Assembly: GCA_019722365.1 (NCBI GenBank)
Contig: JADFUC010002380.1
Coordinates: 124,001-188,000 of the forward strand
Reading direction: 5' to 3'
Source of the DNA: Lithospermum erythrorhizon
Taxonomy: Eukaryota; Streptophyta; Magnoliopsida; Boraginales; Boraginaceae
DNA length: 64,000 bases
This document shows, piece by piece, positions 16,835 through 28,387 of the stretch; the stretch's first letter is position 1; each line of letters begins with the position of its first letter. Both the position numbers and the translations under genes were made by a program. The notes beneath the pieces are model-generated. The model saw only the letters and a program-made list of their open reading frames with translations, had not been told where the DNA came from and made no database searches.

Positions 16835-17084
16835 CTCCCTCTCCATAAATTATTGTCATGGTTGATTTAGGTGCTCCAAATTGACAAACTTTTATGGCTT
16901 CATCATCGATAAACATAATTTAGATTTTAATAAAATTCAATGTCAATACTAAAGAACCATGAAAATATTATTATTTGATAATTTTCACCAAATATTATAC
17001 AACATAAATAAAAATATTTGAATTTAACATTTAATCTGTGAAAAATCTCAACTTAAACCTTGACAACTATTAGGGACGAGGGAG
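16835..17084. mobile_element. Stowaway-like MITE, 250 bp, TA target duplication
   Basis: The left end reads CTCCCTCTCCATAAATTATT. The right end, reverse-complemented, reads CTCCCTCGTCCCTAATAGTT. TA flanks both sides (16833-16834 and 17085-17086). This is the hallmark of Tc1/Mariner-derived Stowaway MITEs, which move with transposase supplied elsewhere. Confidence 0.88.
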
Positions 17085-17579
17085 TAGTAGATATGTAACT
17101 CATTAATTTTTTATTTCAATTGTTAAAATGTAATACAAAAGTATCCCATAATAATTTAGGATATATATTATTTAATAGTAATTTTTGGATTACTTGAATA
17201 ATTATCATACAATTTTTTTTAGTATGAGCGGACTAATTTATTGCATTAAAATGGATTTACTTATTGTTATGATAAAATTAAAAAAAAAAATCAAAGGGAG
17301 TATTATATCAATCACATTTACCGGTTGGTAAAGATGTTGAATATTTTTTATATAATTGGAAAAAGATGTTAATGAACATATGATAATTAGCATATGTATG
17401 AAAGTGGTAAAATTATTTCACATATTATAAGAGAGTAAATAATCCTAAACCATATTTATTTCCACAGAATTTTAGGCTAAAATTTTTAACTTATTAATTA
17501 TTACATATTTTTCTACCAATATATAGAAAATATTATAGTAAAGATAATATAATAATTAGTAATGTGAAAATGGAAGAAA
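17085..17579. other. AT-rich spacer
   Basis: Nothing recognisable beyond AT-rich DNA. Confidence 0.5.
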
Positions 17580-18240
17580 CACGACTCACACTTTTATAAG
17601 TAGGGGATATCGAATGATCTCGTTGATATGGACTAGAAATAGAGTCATGATAGGCTAGTCCATAAGGTGCCACTTTGGATCAGCTCGTGTACCATAGTCC
17701 AACTCAAATCCCAAAGAAAGAGCTATCACATCAAACCTTGAAATGATGACACTTGTCCACATCTCAACGCCTAAGAATCCTTGAACATCCTCTATAAATA
17801 CTCATTCACAACCATCATTGGGAGGTAATGCTAATCTGAAATACTATTAATGTTCAAGAGCTTCACAAAACACCCGAACTCACTTTGTCATCGGAATGGT
17901 CGCGATCGACTTCGATCGTGTTCTAGGTACATATACCCGCGGGTATCCTCTCAAAACAAGGAAGAGCACATGGAGCAAACCACCAACACTCACCTCTGGG
18001 TTACAACTCGAGGTAGGAGCGGGGCAATCCGTCCAACGTCCCGAGGTGCTCTTCTACAAGACCTACCCAGGCCTCGAGACAAGGAAACCGGAAGGATGAA
18101 GGAAGTCAGGACCTCATCCCCTCAATCGAATCAACCAAATAAAGAAAAGGAAAAGTTTGATGAGTCCACGGGACAAGCACATGAATCCCCTCGCCCCAAA
18201 AGCCCTCGGAAAAAAGACACTCATCACACGTAATGTTAAA
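17580..18240 (+). mobile_element. Probable LTR-retroelement scrap with short gag-like open frame
   Basis: A GC-richer island starts near 17580. It carries a TATA-like TATAAATA near 17800, then CTTTGTCATCGGAATGGTCG and a GGTACATATACCCG string. These resemble the 3' part of plant Ty3/gypsy LTRs as I remember them (ACTTRGGCATCGGAG then GGTAC). An open frame at 17850-18233 encodes a basic, Pro/Ser/Lys-rich peptide like the start of a gag. No primer-binding site, polymerase or second LTR was found, so this is a remnant or a miniature element. Low certainty. Confidence 0.4.
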
Positions 18241-20100
18241 CAATGCATGTTACCCGAAGATAGTCGGTAACTTGAACAAAAAATTAGGATCCGAATATTG
18301 TTCAATAATAATTAGAAATGTCCCTGCTATTAAAGTTCGACTATGAACTCAGCCGAATATATTCAACTCTCTTACAATTTTACCCTTTTGTATTTAAATT
18401 AAAAATCGAAAATTTGACTAACATATCAAGTTTATACTAGTTTCCTTGTTTCAGAACTTGAGAAGAAGTTGATATTTGATGCATATTTGTGTTTTTTGTG
18501 CATGAGTCACACTCCATGTAGGACTAAAATCACACCCAAACTTTGTTGTACGAAATACTATCTTTACAGGGGGGTGAATAAGGATTAAATTATTTTTTTG
18601 TATTTTTTTTAATATAGAATTATAAATTTTATCAAAGTTAAATTCCGATAACTAACAAACTATCCCACACAAGAAAAATAATAAAAATAACAAACAATTA
18701 TATTGTAAATAGCGGAAAATGAAAAACAACAATATAATTAATATGAAGTAAATGAAATGAAGTGACAAGGGAAAGAAACGACTCATCGATTTTAGCGAGC
18801 TTCAGCTTCCTATGTTTCGACTGTCAAGCCTAACCTCGTGGATTTCGATAACGATCACCACTATGAATATGGAAAAAACTTTGAGTTCGTACAAGCAAGC
18901 AACTCCAAAATATGGTAATACAACAACTCCTAGCAATCCTAGGAAACCGAAAGCCCCGCTTTTAGGATTGCAACCTCGTAATCTCCCCGATTAAGTACCC
19001 AAGCAACTACCACGATTTCACTAACACAAATAATCAAATAAAAGATTTTAATTTAACGCTATGAAACTCTATCAATCTAATTCGTGGAATACTTTCGAGT
19101 GCCTTTTTGCTTTTGAAATGCCTTAAAAATCTAAAAACGTAAGTAAAAAAGTATTGAAAGATGTAGGTTAAAAGTTGTTTTGAATTGGATTTTATAGGTT
19201 ATGAAAGAGGCATAATCGGGACTTGTTTAGGGACTTTACCATGTCATGACACATGTCCCGACTAACCCTAACAGCTAGTCCAAACCCGTAGTATGGACTT
19301 GTTTCGGGACTTGGTAAAGTCCCGACTAAGTCTCGAAAAGCCACGTCCAAAAGATTTAGGCTTAAGGACTTGTCGACTCTGCCCAAGTCCCTAAACATGT
19401 CCCGAAAAGTCTTGACCAAACAGGACAAAACTTAGGGACCTGTTCGGGACTTGCTCCAAGTCCCTAAACATGTCCCGATAGCGGGTTTTCAGCTAAAATA
19501 AGAAGATTTCGTTTTAGGGTTTGATTTTCAATTAACCCTATTTTAAGTTCAATCTTTTTATGACACAAAGTCATATCACTCGAACTTAAAATGGTTTTAA
19601 TTTCGAATCAAACTTAAAAACGAACTCTCTACCAATTCAACAATTAATTTATCTTTAAAAGAACGTGTAGTATTAAAAAAATTTTAAAGACAAACACTCT
19701 TAATTATTCCTGAAAGTAGATTAGATAGAATTTCTTACAAAGATCCTAACTCGCTAAGACTAAATCTTCGAGAGCCCGATCTTCAAGGAATGACTTGAAA
19801 TATGCCTCGATCGCATTGAAATAAGTAAACTCAAATAAACTCATTAGTATTCGTAATTTGTTATCATCAAAATAAAGAGTTCGACGATCTTTAGATCAAC
19901 CGATATTTGATGTAGATTTGTGTTTTTTGTGCATGAGTCACACTCCATGTGGGACTAAAATCACACCCAAATAGTATAAAAAGACTATGAAATGATTATT
20001 TTGTCCTTAAATAAAACTTCGTTAACACTACACTTATAAATAGAAAGACTAAAATAGTAATTTCGCAACTTATTTGGGTACTATTTTATAGCATCCATGC
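18241..20100. other. Gene-free segment bracketed by a 70-bp direct repeat
   Basis: GATATTTGATG(CA/TA)... TTTTTTGTGCATGAGTCACA ... ACTAAAATCACACCCAA occurs at 18471-18540 and again at 19911-19980, 1.44 kb apart. The second copy is followed by TATAAAAAG. Inside are a GGGGGGTGAATAAGG string and the hairpin block at 19215-19480. It could be the debris of a small element with terminal direct repeats. No coding frame is convincing. Confidence 0.5.
19215..19480. repeat. Cluster of GGGACTTG / CAAGTCCC hairpins
   Basis: Three short perfect inverted repeats are visible: CGGGACTT-GGTA-AAGTCCCG (19305-19324), GGACTTG...CAAGTCC (19366-19390) and GGGACTTG-CTC-CAAGTCCC (19446-19464). CAAGTCCCTAAACATGTCCC occurs twice, and a near-complement of it lies at 19218-19240. 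Confidence 0.85.
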
Positions 20101-20570
20101 TCCATGTGGTAGACTGGTAGTCATCTTACAATATTGTAGATTCCTGAAGTTATCTTCAATACTTAATTCTAAATTTGAAATGGGTTACTGCCAACTCTAA
20201 GTAGCTGAAGTTAAGTTCATAAATTGATAACATTAAAGAAATTCTTCTAGACTTTATGGTACACATAAAAAACTCTGAAGCATATCCTCCCCACAAAACA
20301 AACTTAAGCATAATAAACATGGATTAAAATAACTTCCTGCAACCTCTAAATGATTTTCTAGGGCTCTACAAAAACACAGTTTTTAGTGAACTTGCCATCC
20401 AACTCTACTTACATGGTTCCTAAATGCTGCTTTCTGACCTAATCGTCTTCGGTGACATATTCTTTTAGGCAGTTATGTCATATGTGCCCGAAAGACTGGA
20501 GACGAACATCAGTTGGGGAGATAAAAGCAGAAGACTGAAAAAACGCCCGGTATCTTCAACCCTGGGACAA

Positions 20571-23500
20571 TCAAGGTAAGATTCTTTTCAAATCCTGGAC
20601 CCTTACACATTTGGCTTGATTGTATACCGTCTCAAATCCATTTGTGCACACATTGGCAAAGCGGGTCACCGCCTCGAAAACAAGCGGAAGTCCCATCTGC
20701 AGATTGTTTAACGTCATGGACCTTGTGACACTTACCAGTTTATCATATCTCGCCTTCTCATCTTCGGCTTTCACCCTTACAGTGTTGACCTTTGTTCTTT
20801 TCTTTCCGACTGGGTTCTTGCCTGTAGATTCAGACATCGAGTATGGTCCATACTTATTCTCCAATCCTCTAAGCTCACCAGCTTTCTTTTCAAGATCTTT
20901 AAATGCCACCTCTGATCTTCTCTTTTGCTTCTGCTCTTCAGCCTGTTGTAATACAACAGCATGGATCACTGTTAAGAGACTTTTGATTGCCTCAGAAGCC
21001 ACCTTATCTGGAGCATTGTTAACTGCAAGTTGCCATTGTTCGCATAGGGAATATATTGCTGAGTCTGGACCAGATTTTGCTATTGGGTTATTCCCAACCT
21101 GAAACAAGCTAAGGCGGAGCCAGCCAGTGAGGGACTGAACATATTCTCTTTGAGCCTTCACAAGACTGCAGAAGGAGAGGTGCCATTGTTGAACTTCAAG
21201 CTCAAGTTGGAGAGTTGACTGACGGTGAATTTCGGATGTGGGTTCAGTAGATGGAACGGTGTTGAGATATTTGAGCTGCTGTACTATGTGCGACTGTACG
21301 TGATGGTACTCATACATGCTTCTCCACATACATATCAATCTGTAATGGAGAAAAGTGCCAGCAATCACAAATTGTTCATCTCATCATACCACAAGCATGG
21401 CAAAGCAATACATATAATTACTAGAGTACATTTTGCAAAAAGCTGCAATCAACTTGACTTATGGTGAGGGAACTTAAACCGCAGAAACAGAAACAAGCAT
21501 CGGTAAGTTGGAAGTGAAAAAGGCGTATTACCCAACATGAGAAAGACGAAATACTTGGGAGTTACTGCAATAACATGATGGACCAAAAGAATCAAAGTAG
21601 AAATTCATGCCACATTTGCAATGAGGATTTGAAATTATGTCTCAAGTTTAATGGAGTATGAGACTGACCCTTTCACAAGCTCAACAAGTTGTGGATAAAG
21701 CTCCGTCTCCCTCAATTTTATTATTTCAGCAGAAGTAGATTCAATTGCCTGAGAGGCAACCATCATTCTTGATTCTAACTTCTCTACCTCCTTTCTCGTT
21801 GTCTCGGTCTTCATATAATCTGCCCTCTTCATTTCCAGCTTCCTCAAGTGATCAGACTTTTTGTCATGTTCTAATTTTAATGTCTCAGCATTCTGGACAA
21901 ATTCAAGATTAAAATATTTACTGTCGAACTCTGTAATCTGTATTCACTAAAGAGTAATCTTTTTTTTACTCTCAAATTATGTTTTCGTGCAAGATTAATA
22001 TTTTACAGTCAAATTTGAAATCAACAAGTCATGCACATAAGCCTTTCTTGTCAGGATATGCATGCTCACATGAAAAGATTAACTACCAAAATCTTCTACA
22101 AGTTCCTAAACACAAGGATTAGATAATACTTAGATTCTGTAAATAATTTTTTAAAAAGTTAATGTACTAAAAGCAGAGCAAGAAGCACAAGGCCAATATA
22201 GTTTATTGAATCACTGGTGTATATACAGACATTATTTTTGTTTTGTTCTGTAATTTCATAGAGATGTGTACAGAACCTAGTTGCAGACCCCACATGGCCA
22301 TACTTCCAAGAAAAGTGTTTATTCACAGAAACTGTCTAGCATTAAACTATGATGAGTATGATAAAGATTGTACATTTCTACTAGAAAGTGAACTCACCAC
22401 TGGAATTGTAAATAATTAAATTACCTCAACATTGAAATTGTAAAACTTTAAAAATTACCTTGACTTCCAGGTAGAGCTTCTTCTCCCAAGCATAGAGCCT
22501 CTCAACTGTTGAACAATGGCTGGTAAATCCTGGACCACCAACAATAGCAGTATCCCCCATCATTGATTGATCCGCAAATGCATTCCATTTCGAACTAGAT
22601 GAACCCCATGTCCATAACAATGGAGCAAAACTCTTGCTAGAACCATTAATCCTACCTGCAAAATCACATTAATGGAAAGATTGAATTTTATTGTTCAACA
22701 TTAAATCAAAACACAAGACTTATTGGAAACGTCGTAATCATATGGCCGACTAACATCTAGTGGGATAATACTAATGCTTGGTTTGGTTTGTTTTTTGGTT
22801 TAACATTAAAATCAAAACAATGGGTAGTAAAAAAAGCAATCTTTATGTTAATTTGCAACTCAAATGTATCAAATTCTAGACATTACCTTAAACATTACAT
22901 CAAGTAACATTAAACTTAAGATAATGGAAATGGTAAAAACTGAAATTTTAATGTAAATTCTTGATTCAAATGTATATTTTTGAAATCAATTTACCTGAGG
23001 ATCTTTGGTCTGAGAAGGTACAAGTGGGGACCTCTAGGATTAAAGAAAGTGGTCTGCCAGCATCAGCAGCCTTGAGAAAATACTCATCAAGTTCTTTCAC
23101 AATCTCCACAAGATCTTTCCCCTTAGTTGACACCACCACAGCTAGCTCACTTGTGGTGATACTGGTGGTGGTAACCGCCACAGACGGCGGCGCCACCACA
23201 CTAGCTGCCTCAATAGTGGTGGTAGTAACAGTATTTTCCTCCCATTCCTCCTCAGACACAGACTTTTGTGAAGTTGGCACAAAAGGGTCCCAAAAATCCC
23301 ATGCAGAAGATGATGAAACTGGTGGAGGAGGAGGGGGTGGGAGAGGTGGCTGCAAGGCTGAGGAAGTGGTGGTGGAAGTTGTCCACGTGGCAGAAGAAGG
23401 GCTCATTGGTGGTGGTGGAGGGGAGGGGGAGGTGGGGTGGGGGTGGGGGTAATTTGAGGTGGTGGTGGAGATTAGTCTCAGCAGTAGCAAATTGAAGCAA

Positions 23501-23653
23501 AGCTGAGCCAGTGTTCCTTAATGACCTCAAATACATACTATGTGCTGCAGATAAAGCTTGTCTAGCTTCAACAAAATGCTTCATGTATCTTCTTCTAGCT
23601 TTGCATCTAGCTACCATTTCCTCTTTCTCAATTCTTGAATACCAACAACCCAT
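20571..23653 (-). CDS. DUF630-DUF632 protein, 4 exons, about 615 aa, with apparent frameshift in exon 1
   Basis: Exons: 22995-23653, 22459-22655, 21669-21892, 20571-21339. The start MGCWYSRIEKEEMVARCK gives Gly2 for N-myristoylation and Cys3 for palmitoylation, typical of this plant family (Arabidopsis NRG2 belongs to it). DUF630 covers the first 60 or so residues. A Pro-rich stretch and an acidic WDFWDPFVP motif follow. DUF632 begins near GKDLVEIVKELDEYF and includes coiled-coil stretches, LVELVKGLICMWRSMYEYHH minus its last residues, and LTGWLRLSLF. The N-terminal frame and the WDFWDPF frame do not join. They are one base out of register within the C/A-rich tract at about 23406-23475, which has no usable splice site. 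It is either an assembly or sequencing error in a homopolymer-like run or a real disabling indel. Members act at membranes or nuclei in nitrate signalling and leaf or root development. Confidence 0.88.
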
Positions 23654-26150
23654 CTTTTTCCACACCAACAATTTCATGAAAAATGTGAAATTTAAAGGAA
23701 ATGCAACAACCCTTCTGCAAGAATTAACAAAGCAAAAAGAAGCAACTAAATAAAAAGTAATTAAATTGAATTCGAAGGAGTAAGTTAATGATTTTCAACT
23801 TTGATATTAAAAAATTAAAGCATTTAGGATCACATCAAGAGAAGTGGTCCAGTCAGAGCAAAATGATAGTGTACTAACTAAAGTGACTCACTAGAATATC
23901 AGAATCTCTTGGGGATGTACTTAGCCTTCTTTATAGTTGTACAACAAATTTTACTCCCAAAACTAACCTCTTCTTGTCTAAAACTAAACAAATCTGTGTT
24001 AATCTTCTCTTTCAACAAAACAATTTTGATTTTAATTTTAAGTTTTGGAGAAGCAAATCGCGAATTATGGTATTGGACGAGATGATCGAAGTGAATTATT
24101 TATTTATCGCAAGTGATGTTTAAATTTATTCGGTCAAGTTTTTATAATGTTTATGAAAATACTAAAATGCCCAAAAAGTTTGTCACATTATTTTTTCTCA
24201 CATGCAGAATGATGCCAAGCAATTAGCTTGCGATGTTTTGTGTAGTTGGCAGAAGGAAAAGTGAAAAGGTGCATTGAGACAAAAGGTTAGTTTGGGTAAT
24301 GTAAACCTCAACGGTTGACTCTCTTAAAATGGTAAAAAGATTTAAATTTGACCAATGTTGAGGTCTTGAGGCTCATCAATTATATTTACCGAAACGTAAA
24401 ATTGCATCGGAAATTTGGTTTATGGTCATTAAATGCAAAAAATGGGTCCACCAAGAATATTACTTGCAATTTATAATGGAATAAAAGTAACATTGTCAAA
24501 TGAATACTAACGATATAATGCTTGATACGCTTAATTTAAAATAAGTATGCCTCTGCATTTAATTGGGCCCATCACCAATTTTCTATAGATCCGAGACGTG
24601 TCTCTCAAACGGTCCGTACTAATTCCATACACAATGCCGAGCATGCCAGTAACTCAAGAACATCGGCGCACGCACCTCGGATCACCAACAATTACTTGCC
24701 GCCGCCAAAGTGGATCGAACCCACGCAGATGCGCAGGCGCACCGTAGCAGCCACCCACGTCCGCCGACAAGGCCTCGTGGATCAATACTAACGATATGTT
24801 TGAATCGACTTGATTGAGTCTGAAAATAAAATTTAAAAATTAATTTGCATGAGGGTTAATTATGTGAATTAAGGAGTCTGTTGCTAAAAGGGGGAGAAAG
24901 GACATTAAAAGATGAGTAAGACACTAAAAATGTACACTACATGTCTGCATATGAATTATCTATTCGATCCAAAATATATCAAAAGATAATATTTTTTTTA
25001 TTTTAAATATATAATATGATAATTTTCATAAATGTTATTTTTTGTCAATGATCTATATAACTAATTAATTTAAGGCATAGGTGCAATCCAGATCAAATGT
25101 TTATACAAAGGAAAGTATGATCATGGTAGCCACTATTACATGCATCACATTAAGGGAAATAATTAAGAATGAATGACGGAAATCTCAATGGATCCAAACA
25201 TGTGATGCAAAGTCACACAATTGATCACCTTTTGCCCTCTCTAATTTATACTCGTTCCAAGTAGTGGTAGTTGTAGTACCTTAAGTTCTTGTTAACTCCG
25301 TCATGGTCACATATGTTACATGGATAATTTGCAACTTACAATTTAATAAACTTCAATATATATATCATATATGCATTCTACCAATTTGTTAATTGTGAAA
25401 GACCTCTTATCTATTCCTCTTATAATCTTTTGTAATTTTATATTGCGTCCCTTTAATGTCGATATTTCGATAAGTTACCATCTATAATGTACATACTACA
25501 TAGCAATATTGCTCTACCAACAAATTTATCTTTAGATAGCCAAAATCTATATTGTGAACAAAAATCTTCCAGAAATAATTCTGTTAGACAAGCAACATGC
25601 AACTGATCACCATTAAACATTATGGTTAGTCAAGAACTCAAGATGACTTCATAAATTTTTCCCATTAAATGAAAGGCTAGCGATAATGCGAGATTATTAA
25701 AATTATTTCACCGAAACAAAATTATACATATTAACAATTATACCGTTCAATATTTTGTAAGCTCATATGTTTTTGTATGTTCTCAACACATTTCCTGTCA
25801 TAGACTGAAAAAAATGAATATTTGAGTCCCAACTTCAAGTCAGTATGGCAAAATGAAAACTCCATATTTTCTTTTAATTTCATTAACCACAAGATAGAAA
25901 TGAAGTATTGGTATTTTGGCTTTTCACAAGATCCCAACTGAGAAATACAATGGATTCTCCCGGAGTCTCCATCTAGTTATTCCTTAGAGGCCACTAAAAA
26001 TGCATATTCTTCTTTAATTTCGCAATCAAGAATCTATCTATTGTAGCATCCTATTACTATCCACATATGCCTACATCAGAATCTTACTATAATAGCTTAG
26101 ATTGTAAGCAAACACTTATTCGAATAAATCCCCTAAGCATTATTGAACAA
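23654..26150. other. Spacer between the DUF630-DUF632 and peroxidase genes (divergent promoters)
   Basis: The two genes are transcribed away from each other. The spacer is AT-rich apart from the GC-rich SINE-like insertion at 24517-24783. No gene is visible. Confidence 0.5.
24503..24797 (-). mobile_element. SINE-like insertion (24517-24783) with 14-bp target duplication
   Basis: Identical AATACTAACGATAT repeats at 24503-24516 and 24784-24797 flank a 267-bp GC-rich insert. Read on the minus strand it has a pol III B-box-like GGGTTCGATCC, an upstream A-box-like TGTCGGCGGACG, the block GGCAAGTAATTGTT, and a 3' end GCGTATCAAGCATT next to the duplication. A related copy lies at 36259-36518. Long, variable target duplications fit LINE-mobilised SINEs. 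Confidence 0.7.
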
Positions 26151-26153
26151 ACC

Positions 26154-26164
26154 ATATATATATA
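26154..26164 (+). promoter_or_regulatory. Probable TATA box of the peroxidase gene
   Basis: ATATATATATA lies about 85 bp upstream of the ATG, a reasonable place for a TATA element with a short leader. There is no other support. Confidence 0.4.
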
Positions 26165-26244
26165 GCTTCTCATATTTTAATATTGAGCAACACATTTGAA
26201 ACAAAGAAAAAAAAAGATAAATAGAGTGTAGATTGATTAACAAA

Positions 26245-27991
26245 ATGGCAGCAGTTAATAAGGAGTACTTGAAGGAGATTGAAGGTGCCAGATGTGATCT
26301 TAGAGATCTCATCAATCGCAAAAATTGCGCCCCTATCATGCTTCGGCTAGCGTATGTATGCATTTCTAATATAATTTGACGTCAAATTTTAAAAAGTCAA
26401 TTATCAAGATTCAAAACTAGACGACACTAAGTTTGTTTTATTTGATATTTTACGATTTCTTGCAGATTTCATGACGCAGGAAATTTTGATGCTAAAACGA
26501 AGACAGGGGGTGCTAATGGTTCAATCAGGTTTCCAGTGGAGCTAGCCAATCCAGCCAACAATGGTATCAAAGTTGCACTAGACTTTTGTGGTGAGTGATA
26601 TTAACATTCCTTAATGTCTATACTCTATATCAAATCAAGCATCATAATGTAACAATTATGTTACTACTTGCTCTATTGTTATGCAGATGAAGTTAAAAAC
26701 AAGCATCCAACAGTTACATTTGCTGATTTGTACCAGGTAAAGTATATTAATAATTTTACTCCAGTAATCATGTTATGAATTTGACATTTGTGAATTTTAG
26801 CTAGCTGGAGTGGTTGCAGTTGAAGTCACTGGAGGTCCCAATATAGATTTTGTTCCTGGGAGAACGGTAACTATATGATTATAAATCATATTCCAAGTAT
26901 AATAGACCAAAGTATAACGGAGTATTATATTATAAAGTCTAAATATTTTATACATTTGAAATAATACTTAACCAGGACTCAACAATCCCAGATGCAGTGC
27001 GTCTTCCTAATCCCAACGGAGGTACGACTTTATTATTTATATGTACAAATATCAATTATATATTAACCAGATGTTGAATGTTTTAATTAAAGACCTATAA
27101 CAATTTTATTAATCGAGGACTTTTTTCAGGATCGGAACATTTAAGGGAAAATTTCTACAGGATGGGTTTGTCCGACAAAGATATTGTTGCTCTATCAGGA
27201 TCCCATACATTGGTATATTTATTTTTCCATTTCTCTTTCTTTACATTTTGACTTCTTTTTTTATTTATTTATAAAATTGAAGTTTATAATAAATAAATAT
27301 TGAGCAAAAAGTTAAATTAAATTTGTTATTTCATGTACTTTATGGAAAACTTGTTAAACATCTTTAGTAGATTTTGATATATTATAACAATGTATTCTAC
27401 GATATATTACTTGATTATATTAATTTTATTTTATCTTTGATTAATTAGGGAAGGGCTCACAAAGAAAGATCGGGATTTGAAGGCCCTTTTACTAGGGAAC
27501 CTTTAAAATTTGACAACTCGTATTTTCGGTAATACATTTAAATTTTTTTGTACTTGGTATTATATTTATAATAAAATAGTAAATGAGAATATAATTAAAA
27601 ATAGAAGTATAATCTAAGTTGATCACTAATTTACATCCCCTTGTATGTGATGACAACACTAGTGAGCTCTTGAAAGGAGAGACAGAGGGCTTATTGAAAC
27701 TTCCTTCTGATAAAGCTCTAGTGGAGGATCATGAATTCAAGAAATACGTTCAACGTTATGCAAAGGTGACTCATTACATTCTTTTCACATCTTCTTGCCC
27801 TGTAACTTATCTTTATCAATTACAGAATATAAATATGTAGAACATAAGTAAATTGGACTTAAATAATGATACTGACTTTATTTCTTATTCTGTTTTACAA
27901 GTGTGAGGAGACTTTCTTCAAGGAGTATGCAGAATCACACAAGAAAATGTCAGAACTTGGATTTACTACTAAGAAGTGTTGTTGCCATTAA
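26245..27991 (+). CDS. Ascorbate-peroxidase-family protein with altered haem pocket, 249 aa, 9 exons
   Basis: Exons: 26245-26351, 26466-26590, 26687-26736, 26801-26866, 26976-27021, 27130-27212, 27449-27528, 27663-27765, 27902-27991. The length matches cytosolic APX (250 aa), while the sequence looks most like peroxisomal APX3 without its C-terminal membrane tail. Present by pea numbering: distal Arg38 and His42 (RLAFHDAG), proximal His163 (SGSHTLG), Asp208 (FDNSYF), and the ascorbate-site Lys30, Cys32 and Arg172 (AHKERSGF). Altered: distal Trp41 and proximal Trp179 are both Phe (RLAFHD, GPFT), His68 is Asn, and Gly162 is Ser. APX reduces hydrogen peroxide with ascorbate. Phe at both sites is what class III peroxidases have. 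The protein ends TTKKCCCH, an unusual Cys cluster. All splice sites are clean and no frame is broken, so it is probably functional. Confidence 0.93.
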
Positions 27992-28306
27992 AGAGCATGC
28001 AGTAACATACATATTGTTACTTGCCTCTCCAAATTATGGTGTTTGAAAAAAATAAGTGAATAACCAAAATGTTGCTGTCCACCAACATTTTGATCATCAG
28101 TAGTACTTGTATCAGATGATGGTTAAAATAATTTCCAGTTATTAAATAAACAGTTATTATCACAAAGTTTACATGATACTTTGTTACTATTGTATGAATA
28201 ATCATTATCAATGATATGAAGAGCGTCTCTCTCTACTTACATAGTTACATTGTACTGTGGATAAATCTATGGAAATAAAATGATTTGTAGCTTCATCTCT
28301 CAACAT
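27992..28306 (+). other. Peroxidase 3' UTR region
   Basis: AT-rich DNA with several AATAAA-like strings (for example near 28147 and 28263) fits a 3' UTR; nothing else is seen. Confidence 0.5.
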
Positions 28307-28380
28307 GGCCCATTAGCTCAGTTGGTTAGAGCGTCGTGCTAATAACGCGAAGGTCGCAGGTTCGAGACCTGCATGGGCCA
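28307..28380 (+). tRNA. tRNA-Ile (anticodon AAU)
   Basis: The 74-nt sequence folds as a standard cloverleaf. The acceptor stem is GGCCCAT/ATGGGCC with discriminator A. The D arm is GCTCAGTTGGTTAGAGC. The anticodon loop is CTAATAA, with AAT at 28341-28343. The T arm is GCAGGTTCGAGACCTGC. There is no intron. A T-run follows at once (28381-28387) as a pol III terminator, and a CAA motif lies just upstream, common for plant tRNA starts. The first anticodon A would be edited to inosine. Confidence 0.97.
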
Positions 28381-28387
28381 TTTTTTT
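28381..28387 (+). terminator. Pol III T-run terminator of tRNA-Ile
   Basis: Seven T residues directly follow the discriminator base. Confidence 0.9.

Noticed and set aside
17850..18233. A 127-codon frame as a host gene
   Set aside because: It is basic and low-complexity, lies behind LTR-like sequence, and has no family match. Treated as retroelement debris.
23252..23490. Plus-strand Gly/Val-rich frames and the alternate minus frame in the DUF630-DUF632 exon 1
   Set aside because: They come from the C/A-rich tract; only the two family-like minus frames are meaningful.
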